From CADEDH01 sp965263455 (GTDB lineage: Bacteria > Actinomycetota > Acidimicrobiia > Acidimicrobiales > SZUA-35), in assembly GCA_965263455.1 (NCBI GenBank), contig CBDHHN010000001.1:372001-436000 (forward strand): 64,000 nucleotides of DNA, given 5' to 3'. How positions within the stretch are numbered: position 1 is the stretch's first letter; every line of letters begins with the position of its first letter. Made by a program: the position numbers and the translations under genes. Shown piece by piece: positions 9,118 to 17,219 of the stretch. The notes under the pieces are model-generated. The model was not told the DNA's origin. It saw only the letters and a list, made by a program, of their open reading frames with translations, and ran no database searches.

Positions 9118-11696
9118 CCGATGTCGAGGAACTTGCGCAGGGCGGTCGCCATCTCCTCGCGGACCGGGATGGGCGAGATCAGGATGTCGACCGCGCCGGG
9201 CGAGGTGTGGGTCTGACCCCGGGCGTCGTGGTGGTTGACCTCCACTCCGGCCTCGGCCATGGCCCGGGCGTAGGCCGCCCCTTCGTCCCGCAGCGGGTCG
9301 AACTCGGCCGTCACCACGAGGGCCGGCGGGAGCCCGGCCAGCGACTGGGCCTGCAGGGGCGAGATCCGGGGATCGGCCCGATCGGCCGGGTCCGGAACGT
9401 AGTGGTCCCAGAACCAGTCCATGAGGCCCTCGGTCAGGATGTAGCCCTCGGCGTTGTCGCTCATCGACGGGTGACGACGGGCTCCGTCGGTGACCGGTGT
9501 CAACAGGACCTGGCCGGCGATCTCGGGGCCGCCGTGGTCCCGGATCTCCTGGCAGACCACGGCGGCGAGGTTGCCGCCGGCGCTCCAGCCGGCGACCGCC
9601 AACCGCCCCGGTACACCGCCCAGTCCCTCTGCGCTGTCGCCCAACCACCGGACGGCGGCCACGGCGTCGTCGACAGCGGCCGGGAAGCGGTCCTCGGGGG
9701 CGTGGCGGTAGTCGAACGAGACGATGACGGCACCGGTCCGGTCGCACAGATCTCGGCACAGCGGGTCGTCGGACACGGCGTCACCCAGCACCCAGCCGCC
9801 ACCGTGGAAGTAGGCGACAACCGGGTGGGGGCCGGGGGTGGAGGGCCGGTACAGGCGGTAGGCGAGGTCGCCCCCGGGCCCGGGGAAGGTCCCGTCGACG
9901 ATCTCCCCCACCTCGGGGCCCGGCGGACGCTGCTCGGCCGACTGGGCCATGAAGGCCCGGGCCTCGTCGGGGCTGAGGCTCTCGATCGGCGGCAGGCCCA
10001 TGGCCGCCATGGCCTCCAGCAGGAGGTTGACGTCGGGCTGGACCCGCCGGATCACGCCGTCGTTGCACTGCTCGCCGTCGCCCCCCGACAGCCGGAATCC
10101 GAGGTAGCCCTGTTCGACGACCTCGTTGCAGACCTGGCGATAGGTGTCGACCCCACCGACGTAGGGCAGGAAGACCCGAGGCTTGCCCGGAACGTTGGCC
10201 CCCATGTACCAGGAGTTGGCCTGGGGATAGAGCGTGATGTTGCCGAAGTCGTTGACGTGTTGGACCCAGCCGGCCTGGGCCGTCTCGGTCGGCTCGATCA
10301 CCGAGTGGCCGTTCGTCTGCAGGTGGTCGAGGGTGTCGCAGATCCAGTCGACGTGCTGCTCGATGGAGACGGCCATGTTGGACAGCACCGACGGGCTCCC
10401 GGGACCGGTGATGGCGAAGAAGTTGGGGAATCCGACCGTGGTCAGACCGAGGTAGGTCTGGGGACCGTCGGCCCAGGCCTCGGCCAGCGAAGCCCCGTCC
10501 CGGCCGGTGATGTCGACGGCCACGATGGCTCCGGTCATCGCGTCGAACCCGGTGGCGAAGACGAGGGCGTCGAACTCGTGGGATCCCGCGGCGGTGTCGA
10601 TCCCGGTCTCGGTGATGGTCGAGATCGGATCCTTCAGGAGGTCGACCAGGGACACGTGGGGCAGGTTGTAGGTGGCGTAGTAGTCATCGTCGAGGCAGGG
10701 CCGCTTGGTCCCGAACGGGTGGTTGGTCGGACACAGGGCCTCGGCCGTCTCCGGGTCGTCGACGATGCCCCGGATCTTGTCGCGGATGAAGTCGGCGATG
10801 GTCTCGTTGGCCGCCGGGTTGACGGCCAGATCGGCGTAGAGACCGAGGGTGGCGAACAGGCCTCCCTTGGCCCACGCCCCTTCGTAGGCGGCGGAGCGCT
10901 CGTCGGCCGAGACGGCCAGGGCCGGTACCTCACTCGGCTCGGCCGGCACCCCGCCCCGGGACCAGCGGGCCGCCTCCCGGTAGGCGTCGCGGTCCTGGGC
11001 CAGGGCCGACACCTTCTCCTGGTCGTGGGGACCGTTGTGAGCCGGGAGGGAGAAGTTGGGCGTGCGCTGGAAGACGGTCAGTTCGGCCGCCTCCCGGGCG
11101 ATGAGGGGGATGGACTGGATGGCCGAGGAACCGGTCCCGATCAGTCCCACCCGCTTGCCGGTGAAGTCGACGCCGTCGTGGGGCCAGCGGCTCGTGAAAT
11201 ACACCTCGCCGCCGAACCGGTCCGCCCCCTCGATGTCGAGTTCCTTGGGCATCGACAGACAGCCGGTGGCCATGACGTAGTGACGGGCCGTGACCTCGTC
11301 CCCGCCGTCGGTCCGGATACGCCAGCACGAGGCGCCCTCGTCCCACGCCGCCTGATCGACCCGGGTCTCGAACCGGATGTCGCGGCGGAGGTCGTAGCGG
11401 TCGGCCACGAACTCCAGGTAGCGCAGGATCTCGGGCTGGGTGGCGTACCGTTCGCTCCAGGTCCACTCCTTCTCCAGCTCCGGATCGAAGCTGTAGGAGT
11501 AGTCCAGGCTCTCGACGTCGCACCGGGCGCCCGGGTAGCGATTCCAGTACCAGGTCCCGCCGACGCCGGCCGCCGTCTCGAAGCAGACGGCCGAGCGGCC
11601 CATGCCCCGGAGCTTGTGCAGCAGGTAGAGGCCGGCCATGCCGGCACCCACCACGGCGACGTCGACGTCGGGTCCCGAACCGTTGTTGTCGGTCAT
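9114..11696 (-). CDS. Fused Baeyer-Villiger monooxygenase and alpha/beta-hydrolase (esterase)
   Basis: An 860-residue two-enzyme fusion. Residues 1-540 form a flavin monooxygenase like cyclohexanone monooxygenase: FAD-binding GAGMAG (17-22), 'GGTWYWNRYPGARCD' (46-60), NADPH-binding GTGSSA (187-192) and 'LVFATGF' (378-384). Residues 600-860 form a hormone-sensitive-lipase-type esterase with HGGGW (631-635), nucleophile Ser705 in GWSAG, Asp800 and His830. The pairing is logical: the first half would insert oxygen next to a ketone to give an ester or lactone, and the second half would hydrolyse it. One oddity is that the Baeyer-Villiger fingerprint FxGxxxHxxxWP reads FGGEVYFTSRWP (161-172), with Phe at the usual His. 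The ketone substrate is unknown. Confidence 0.88.
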   Translation of the reverse strand: MTDNNGSGPDVDVAVVGAGMAGLYLLHKLRGMGRSAVCFETAAGVGGTWYWNRYPGARCDVESLDYSYSFDPELEKEWTWSERYATQPEILRYLEFVADRYDLRRDIRFETRVDQAAWDEGASCWRIRTDGGDEVTARHYVMATGCLSMPKELDIEGADRFGGEVYFTSRWPHDGVDFTGKRVGLIGTGSSAIQSIPLIAREAAELTVFQRTPNFSLPAHNGPHDQEKVSALAQDRDAYREAARWSRGGVPAEPSEVPALAVSADERSAAYEGAWAKGGLFATLGLYADLAVNPAANETIADFIRDKIRGIVDDPETAEALCPTNHPFGTKRPCLDDDYYATYNLPHVSLVDLLKDPISTITETGIDTAAGSHEFDALVFATGFDAMTGAIVAVDITGRDGASLAEAWADGPQTYLGLTTVGFPNFFAITGPGSPSVLSNMAVSIEQHVDWICDTLDHLQTNGHSVIEPTETAQAGWVQHVNDFGNITLYPQANSWYMGANVPGKPRVFLPYVGGVDTYRQVCNEVVEQGYLGFRLSGGDGEQCNDGVIRRVQPDVNLLLEAMAAMGLPPIESLSPDEARAFMAQSAEQRPPGPEVGEIVDGTFPGPGGDLAYRLYRPSTPGPHPVVAYFHGGGWVLGDAVSDDPLCRDLCDRTGAVIVSFDYRHAPEDRFPAAVDDAVAAVRWLGDSAEGLGGVPGRLAVAGWSAGGNLAAVVCQEIRDHGGPEIAGQVLLTPVTDGARRHPSMSDNAEGYILTEGLMDWFWDHYVPDPADRADPRISPLQAQSLAGLPPALVVTAEFDPLRDEGAAYARAMAEAGVEVNHHDARGQTHTSPGAVDILISPIPVREEMATALRKFLDIG

Positions 11697-11807
11697 CTCG
11701 TCGTTCCCCCTGTGCGAGCGCCCCCGGGCCCTCCGGAGGCTCTCCTGTAAGCAGTGTCACACATGGGATCGGGTCGGGGCCAACGACCTCCGGGTCTCCC
11801 GGTTCGC

Positions 11808-12602
11808 CTAGTGACCCTCGAACTCGGCCGGGCGTTTCTCGACGAAGCTGGCCAGGCCCTCGCGGAAGTCCTTGGTCCCGAACAGCGGGAGCAGCGCCAG
11901 GTACTGGCGCTGGACATGGTCCTCCAGCCCCTCGGTCATGGCGTGGCGCATCAGGCGTTTGGCCGCCCGGACCGCCAGCGGGGCGTTGGCCGCCACCTCG
12001 GCCGCCAGCACTCGGGTGGCCGCCGTCAGCTCGTCGTCGGCCACCACCTGCGACACCAGGCCCAACTCGAGGGCGTCGTCAGCGGTCAGGGTCCGGGCCG
12101 TGAACAGCAGCTCGGCCGCCCGCGACCACCCGATGATGCGGGGCAGGAGCCAGGTGCCACCGCTCTCGGGCACGAGACCGCGGGCCGTGTAGGCGGCCGA
12201 CAGCTTGGCCCCGGCGGCGGCGATGCGCAGATCGCAACCGAGCGCCAGGTCCATGCCGTACCCGGCGGCCCCGCCGTTGAGGGCGGCGATGGTGGGGGTG
12301 TCGATCTTGTGGAGCACGACCGGCGGGGCGTCCCGCAGGGGGAACTCACCGGTGGCCGCCCGCGACGACTCGCCACCGATGCCGGTTCCGGCCGAGGCCG
12401 CCATCACGTCGAGGCCGGCACACCAGGCCCGGCCCGTGCCGGTGATGACGATGACGCGGACCTCCGGGTCGGCGTCGGCCTCGAGGAGTCGCTCCGACAG
12501 GGCGTTCAGCATGTCCCGGGTGATGGTGTTCATCCGCTCGGGCCGGTTGAAGGTGATGGTGGCCACCCGGTCGGCGGTGGCATACAGGAGCTCGTCGGTC
12601 AT
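11808..12602 (-). CDS. Enoyl-CoA hydratase/isomerase family protein
   Basis: A 264-residue crotonase. 'TITFNRPERMNTIT' begins the domain, and the oxyanion-hole segments are 'AWCAGLDVMA' and 'ALNGGAAGYGMDLALGCDLR'. 'GLVPESGGTWLLPRIIGW' contains a Glu at the position that is catalytic in true hydratases. It lies upstream of the monooxygenase-esterase gene on the same strand with a 111-bp gap. It could therefore act on products of that enzyme after CoA activation, but this is only context. Confidence 0.87.
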   Translation of the reverse strand: MTDELLYATADRVATITFNRPERMNTITRDMLNALSERLLEADADPEVRVIVITGTGRAWCAGLDVMAASAGTGIGGESSRAATGEFPLRDAPPVVLHKIDTPTIAALNGGAAGYGMDLALGCDLRIAAAGAKLSAAYTARGLVPESGGTWLLPRIIGWSRAAELLFTARTLTADDALELGLVSQVVADDELTAATRVLAAEVAANAPLAVRAAKRLMRHAMTEGLEDHVQRQYLALLPLFGTKDFREGLASFVEKRPAEFEGH

Positions 12603-12678
12603 GGCCCGACCCTAGACCCGGACCTGGAACCGATGCCCCTTTGGGTCCCGCTCCGGGGCGCCTTCTAGGCTCGGCTCC

Positions 12679-13599
12679 TTGACCTCCACCGCCTCCACCG
12701 CTGCTCCCGCCGAGCACGATCCCCGCGGCCTCCCGGCCGCCCTCCTGGCCATGGTCGGCTGGGCCGCCTCAGGCGTCATCGCCAAGGGGCTGGACGAACT
12801 CGGCCCGCTGGCCGTGGTGTTCTGGCGGATGTGGCTCTACACCGCCCTGGTCGTGGTGTACCTCCGGCTCCGGGGCACGCCGCTGCGGCTGTCGTCGATC
12901 CGAGCCTCGGCCGCCGGCGGGCTGTCGTTGGGGGTCGACATCATGCTGTTCTTCGTCGCCCTTCGCCTGACCACCGTGGCCAACGCCACCGTGATCGGCT
13001 CCTGCCAGCCCCTCATCATGTTGTTGATCGCCGGCCGCCTGTTCGGCGAGCAACCCCGACGCCAACACTGGGCTCTGGCCCTGGTCGCCCTGGCCGGTGT
13101 TGCCGTGGTCCTGTTCGGCTCCAGCGGACTCCCCGCCTGGAGTCCGGTGGGCGACCTGGTGTCAGTGGCGACCGTGATCGCCTGGACCCTCTACTTCGTC
13201 TTCTCCAAGCTGAGTCGGGGCCGAATCGATGCCGCCCAGTACACCGGAGGGAGCGCGTTGGTGGCGGCGCTCATCTCCACCCCGTTCGCCATCGGCTCGG
13301 GTCAGGTCTTCGAGCTGCCGTCGGCCAACGCCTGGCTGTGGCTGATCATCCTCTCCATCGGGCCGGGTTTCACCTCGCACATGCTCATGAACTGGGCCCT
13401 GCGGGAGATCCCGGCCTGGCTCGGCTCGACCCTGACCTTGGCCATCCCCGTGACCTCGACCCTGCTGGCCTGGGCCTTCCTGGGCGAGGAGGTGGTGCCA
13501 CTCCAGTTCCTGGGCATGGGCCTGGTGCTCGGGGCGCTCGGGGCCCTCGTGGTCGACCAGAACCGTCGACCCGCCGCGCCCGCCCCGGCACCGTCCTGA
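12679..13599 (+). CDS. EamA/DMT family transporter
   Basis: An integral membrane protein of 306 residues with about ten transmembrane helices in two EamA repeats (about 20-150 and 165-300). The second repeat carries the usual 'PVTSTLLAWAFLGEEVVPLQ' segment. The family exports or imports small metabolites such as amino acids and nucleotide precursors, and the substrate is not predictable. The most complete reading uses a TTG start at 12679; starting at the next ATG (near 12749) would cut into the first helix. Confidence 0.85.
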   Translation: MTSTASTAAPAEHDPRGLPAALLAMVGWAASGVIAKGLDELGPLAVVFWRMWLYTALVVVYLRLRGTPLRLSSIRASAAGGLSLGVDIMLFFVALRLTTVANATVIGSCQPLIMLLIAGRLFGEQPRRQHWALALVALAGVAVVLFGSSGLPAWSPVGDLVSVATVIAWTLYFVFSKLSRGRIDAAQYTGGSALVAALISTPFAIGSGQVFELPSANAWLWLIILSIGPGFTSHMLMNWALREIPAWLGSTLTLAIPVTSTLLAWAFLGEEVVPLQFLGMGLVLGALGALVVDQNRRPAAPAPAPS

Positions 13600-13677
13600 A
13601 CCCTGCCGACCCGGGGTCCCCGGCCGATGGGCCGACGGGCCCCGGGCACGGAGCACCAGGTCCGGGGTCTGGTCAGG
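13595..13677. terminator. Hairpin between convergent genes
   Basis: CCTGAACC (13595-13602) pairs with GGTCAGG (13671-13677) with one bulged A. The arms contain the two opposing TGA stop codons. The loop is GC-rich with further self-complementary segments. Confidence 0.3.
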
Positions 13678-14641
13678 GAGCGAGGACGATCGGGGTCCAG
13701 ACCAGGATGTCGTCGCCGACGGCACCGTCGGTATCGACGGCGGCGGCACGGATCTCGAACCGCAGGAGGCGGCCCCGGTCCAGGGCCAGCTCCTCGACCA
13801 GGCGGTGGCGGAACTCGAGCAGGTCGCCCTCGAAGGCGGGTCCGACATGGTCGCAACCGTCCCAGGCCACGACGGTGGCGATCCCGGGCAGGACACGGCT
13901 CAGGGAGGCCTGGGCCAAACCCTGGACGTGACCGCCGTAGACCAATCGCCTGCCGTAGACGCTGGTGGTGGCGTCGCGGTGGACGAAGGCCTGATTGAAG
14001 GTCATCCGGGCCAGCGAGGGAGCCAGGTCGACGTGATCCCGCATGGCGTCGGTGATCTCGTCACCCACCGTCCATTCGGTCGTCGGCAGCGACGACAGGT
14101 CCCAGTCGGGGGCCAGATCGGCCACCTCGACCAGGGGCACGGGATCCGACGGGCCCGGGATCTCGTCGCCGTGGCCGGGCGACGAGGCCCCCCGGGCCGC
14201 CACCAGCGCACAGCGCTCGTAGCGGACGACGGGACCGTCATCGCCCACCGTCTCGATCCCGAGCCACACCTTGCCCCGGTGCAGATCGCCCTTGGGGCGG
14301 GAGTCGGCCAGGCCCAGCACGGTGGTGGTGGTGCGAAGCGTCTCACCGACCCGGACCGGCCGCAGGAGACGGACCGAACGGTAGTAGAGGTTGGCGATGG
14401 CCCGCCGGGTTGCGGTCGTGGTCTGACCGATCGAGTACTGCATGGCCAGCGACGGGTAGACCATGGCCCCATCCCGACCGCTGACCGCGGCGTACCGGGC
14501 CCGGTCGGCCGACGGGAGGTGCTGGTCGCCCGTGATCATCCGGTAGGCCACGTTGTCGGCCTCGGTCACGGTCACCGGGGGCAGCGGCGGGATCGTCATC
14601 CCCTGGGCGAAGTCGTCGTAGTAGGGGCCGTCGTTGTCCAT
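13673..14641 (-). CDS. MaoC-like double hotdog hydratase
   Basis: A 322-residue protein with two hotdog-fold halves, as in MaoC-like enoyl- or mesaconyl-CoA hydratases. The N-terminal half (about 1-160) starts 'YYDDFAQGMTIPPLPP'. The C-terminal half (about 175-320) holds the hydratase-type segment 'RLVYGGHVQGLAQASLSRVL'. These enzymes hydrate trans-enoyl-CoA or related CoA esters. It is followed on the other strand by a transporter and preceded by a luciferase-like F420 enzyme on the same strand (70-bp gap), which suggests a catabolic acyl-CoA context without naming the substrate. Confidence 0.8.
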   Translation of the reverse strand: MDNDGPYYDDFAQGMTIPPLPPVTVTEADNVAYRMITGDQHLPSADRARYAAVSGRDGAMVYPSLAMQYSIGQTTTATRRAIANLYYRSVRLLRPVRVGETLRTTTTVLGLADSRPKGDLHRGKVWLGIETVGDDGPVVRYERCALVAARGASSPGHGDEIPGPSDPVPLVEVADLAPDWDLSSLPTTEWTVGDEITDAMRDHVDLAPSLARMTFNQAFVHRDATTSVYGRRLVYGGHVQGLAQASLSRVLPGIATVVAWDGCDHVGPAFEGDLLEFRHRLVEELALDRGRLLRFEIRAAAVDTDGAVGDDILVWTPIVLAP

Positions 14642-14711
14642 CCGGCGCAGGATAGAAGGACCCCTGGGCCCCCACCGAACTCATCGGCGCCCGATCGGCA
14701 CGTCGGCGGGC

Positions 14712-15728
14712 TCAGGCCACGCGACCGGCCAGGTCGAACAGCGGACCCCAGGCCTCGGGCCCGGCCGGTTCGTCCGGCTGGGCCACCCGGAAGGCGATGA
14801 TCTCGTCGGCCAGACCCTCGTACTCGGCCAGGCGGCGGGCACAGCCGTCGGGGGTGCCGGTGATGGTCATGGTGTCGATCACCTCGTCCGGGACCAGATC
14901 CATGGCGGCCCGGGTCTCCCCCGCCGGCATCAGCTCGGCCGCCCGGTCGGCGAAGTGGCCGAAACCCAGCTGACGCAGCTGTGAGTCGTAGTAGGGGTGG
15001 GGCACGGGATGGAACAACCCGCACACGGCGGCCCGGGTCGCCTCCCGGGCCCGCTCCTCGTCGTCGTTGACGCTGACCAGGGCCCCGGTCGGGAAGGCCA
15101 GGGCGTCGGGGTCGCGACCGGCGGCGACGGCCCCGTCGCGGGCGCGGGGCCGGACCATCTCGTCCAGGAACCGGGGCGAGGCCATGATCCCCACCCCCAC
15201 GCCGTCCGACACCTCTCCCGCCAGACGCACCAGGTTGGGGCCGGAGGCGGCGAGATACACGGGCACGCCGGACGGACGGGCCGGATCCCACGAGGCCCGC
15301 CACCGGATGCCGTGGATCTCGCCCCGATGGCGGACGGGCTCGCCGGCCCGGCCCGCCGTCACGGCCCGGACGATGGTGAGGTAGTCCCGCAGTTTGGCCA
15401 CCGGGCGCTCCGTGCCTGAGCCGAGGTACCACTGGTTGAAGTGCCGGTTGCCGGTCCCGACGCCGAGCACGAAACGGCCCCCGCTCAACTCGTCCAGGTC
15501 CCGGGCCACGAGCCCCGCCAACCACGGATCGCGGGCGTAGGCGTTGACCACGTAGGTGCCGACCGTGACCGTCGACGTGGCCTGGACGACGGCCGCCGCC
15601 GGCACCACGGCGCTGCGGCCCGCCTCCACCGTGTAGAGCGACGCCAGTCCCGCCTCCTCCCCCAGGCGAGCCAGCGTGGTGACGGTGGCGATCGAGTCCT
15701 CGAAGCCCAGCAACAGTCCCAGACGCAT
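14712..15728 (-). CDS. LLM class F420-dependent oxidoreductase
   Basis: A 338-residue luciferase-like TIM-barrel enzyme. The start MRLGLLLGFEDS (ATG at 15728) corresponds to the first strand; a longer in-frame extension upstream looks spurious. Family landmarks are 'LSGGRFVLGVGTGNRHF', 'GVPVYLAASGPNLVRLAGEV' and a C-terminal substrate-loop region. F420 use is inferred from the subfamily. It is the second such enzyme in the window and lies beside the MaoC-like hydratase. Confidence 0.87.
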   Translation of the reverse strand: MRLGLLLGFEDSIATVTTLARLGEEAGLASLYTVEAGRSAVVPAAAVVQATSTVTVGTYVVNAYARDPWLAGLVARDLDELSGGRFVLGVGTGNRHFNQWYLGSGTERPVAKLRDYLTIVRAVTAGRAGEPVRHRGEIHGIRWRASWDPARPSGVPVYLAASGPNLVRLAGEVSDGVGVGIMASPRFLDEMVRPRARDGAVAAGRDPDALAFPTGALVSVNDDEERAREATRAAVCGLFHPVPHPYYDSQLRQLGFGHFADRAAELMPAGETRAAMDLVPDEVIDTMTITGTPDGCARRLAEYEGLADEIIAFRVAQPDEPAGPEAWGPLFDLAGRVA

Positions 15729-15879
15729 GGATCGCACGCTAGGAGCCCCCTGCCGCCCGGTCGAACCGGGCGAATCCACCGATCGATGGATGGGCTGACG
15801 GGGCGGGCCGTCGTACGGTTCGGCCAGCCGAGGCGATCCGCCACCGACGGGCGCCAACCACCGAGGAGAGGACGACGCC

Positions 15880-16188
15880 ATGGGCCAGTTGGCCATGATC
15901 ATCACCACCCGGGCCCAGCCGGGACGGCGGGACGACCTGTTCGACCGCTACCAGGAACACCTGGCCCCCCGGGCCGCCGACAACGATGCCCAGGAGGTCG
16001 TCGTCTGGTGCGCCGACCAGCAGGATCCCGACGTGTTCCATCTGTTCGAGATCTACCGAGATACGGCCGCCCTCGAAGCCAACGCCCAAGCCTCGTGGTT
16101 CGCCGCCTACCTGGCCGAGGTCGGGCCGCTCCTGGCGGGCGAGCCGCAGGTGACGATGGCCGAGCCGCGCTGGAGCAAGGGCGTCTGA
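15880..16188 (+). CDS. Antibiotic biosynthesis monooxygenase (ABM) domain protein
   Basis: A small single-domain protein of 102 residues with the dimeric ferredoxin-like ABM fold. Landmarks are 'AMIITTRAQPGRRDDLFDRY' at the start and 'HLFEIYRDTAALEANAQAS' in the middle. Family members include cofactor-independent monooxygenases, quinol oxygenases and heme-degrading enzymes, so the role is open. A purine-rich GAGGAGAGGA stretch lies a few bases ahead of the ATG. Confidence 0.8.
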   Translation: MGQLAMIITTRAQPGRRDDLFDRYQEHLAPRAADNDAQEVVVWCADQQDPDVFHLFEIYRDTAALEANAQASWFAAYLAEVGPLLAGEPQVTMAEPRWSKGV

Positions 16189-16214
16189 GCCGGCGACCGC
16201 CGGGGTCCGCTCAG
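16185..16214. terminator. Bidirectional hairpin embedding both stop codons
   Basis: CTGAGC (16185-16190) and GCTCAG (16209-16214) pair across an 18-nt loop that contains a second small GC-rich stem. Both arms contain a stop codon of the convergent genes. Confidence 0.35.
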
Positions 16215-16597
16215 GACGTTTCCGGCCCCAGGGCGGCGTCGTGCCAGGCTGCGGCCACGGCGGCCCGTGTCGGGCAGCCGGTCCTGGTCAACACCGCATG
16301 CACGTGGTCCTTGACCGTGGCCACCGAGATGTGGAGGCGCGCCGCGATCTCGCGGTTGCCCAGTCCGGTCGCCAAGAGCCCGGCCACCTCCCGCTCCCGC
16401 CTCGACAGTCGGTCGAAACAGGCGTGGGGGCGGGGCGTGACGAACACGACCGTGGCGTCGCCGGTCCGATCGATCTCGACGGTGTAGGGACTGGCGGTCA
16501 GGGCCACGATCTCGGCCAGCGGGAGGTGTCCGGGGCGCTCCGCCACCGCCTGCAACAGCTCGCTGACCCCGACCCGGACGGCGACGTCGATCCCCAT
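16211..16597 (-). CDS. Small LuxR-type HTH regulator
   Basis: A 128-residue protein whose C-terminal half (about 65-125) is a LuxR/GerE helix-turn-helix: 'LSRREREVAGLLATGLGNRE' then 'IAARLHISVATVKDHVHAVL'. The N-terminal 60 residues match no receiver, PAS or GAF domain that I recognise. I chose the ATG at 16597 because the upstream in-frame extension has no protein-like character. The target genes are unknown; an NTF2-like gene is transcribed divergently next to it. Confidence 0.8.
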   Translation of the reverse strand: MGIDVAVRVGVSELLQAVAERPGHLPLAEIVALTASPYTVEIDRTGDATVVFVTPRPHACFDRLSRREREVAGLLATGLGNREIAARLHISVATVKDHVHAVLTRTGCPTRAAVAAAWHDAALGPETS

Positions 16598-16657
16598 GGT
16601 CCAGACTCTAGACCGGGGCCGTGAGGGGACGGAGCGGACCCGACGGAAGGAACGGCA

Positions 16658-17083
16658 ATGAACGGCGATCGCACCGTCGACCACTACTACCGGGCGATGC
16701 GTCGTGGCGAGGCGGCGGCCGAGGAGCTCTTCGCCCTGTTCCACCCGGAAGCGGTCTACCTCGAGCCCTTCACCGGCCTGCCCCCGGCCCGAGGGCTGCC
16801 CGCCATCCGGCGCCGCTTCGCCACCATGTGGGCCGAGCCGCTCCCCGATGTCGAACTGGACCTGCTCACGGTCCGGATCGACGGTCCGAGGGCGGAAACG
16901 ACGTGGGAGTGCCGATCCCCGGGTCTACCGGGCCCGGTCCGAGGTCGCGATCGGTACGAGCTCGACGACGGTCTGATCGTGCGCCTGGAGGTGACGATCG
17001 TCAGGACTGAATCCCCTGGTCAGCCCCGACGGCCCAGAGCTCACGAAGGCCCGCGCGGCGCCGATCACGAGAAAGAAACGTGA
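16658..17083 (+). CDS. Nuclear transport factor 2 / SnoaL-like family protein
   Basis: A 141-residue protein with a cone-shaped NTF2-like fold. 'VDHYYRAMRRGEAAAEELFA' forms the first helices and 'LFHPEAVYLEPFTGLPPARG' the conserved pocket segment. Such proteins are isomerases, hydratases or binding proteins. The C-terminal 25 residues are polar and probably disordered. The start follows an AAGGA ribosome-binding site and diverges from the small LuxR-type gene. Confidence 0.75.
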   Translation: MNGDRTVDHYYRAMRRGEAAAEELFALFHPEAVYLEPFTGLPPARGLPAIRRRFATMWAEPLPDVELDLLTVRIDGPRAETTWECRSPGLPGPVRGRDRYELDDGLIVRLEVTIVRTESPGQPRRPRAHEGPRGADHEKET

Positions 17084-17219
17084 CAGCAACCCGCGACACG
17101 AGATCGCACAAAAGAGACGGTCCAGAAACGCGCAAGGGCTGCCGAAGCGTCAGGCTGGTGCTACAAATAACCTGCTGGTAACCATTCGATCGGCTGCCGG
17201 CGATGGGAGAGAACAGGGA
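17084..17219 (+). promoter_or_regulatory. Upstream region of the ABC importer operon
   Basis: This 136-bp non-coding stretch is noticeably richer in A and T than its surroundings. It holds a -10-like TACAAAT near 17160-17167, ahead of the first ABC gene. No classical -35 is obvious. I take it as the likely promoter of the five-gene transporter operon. Confidence 0.35.

Noticed and set aside
9207..11750. An 847-residue + strand open frame opposite the monooxygenase-esterase fusion
   Set aside because: No domain is recognisable; composition is Gly/Val/Asp/His-biased and it reads through the antisense of a clear enzyme.
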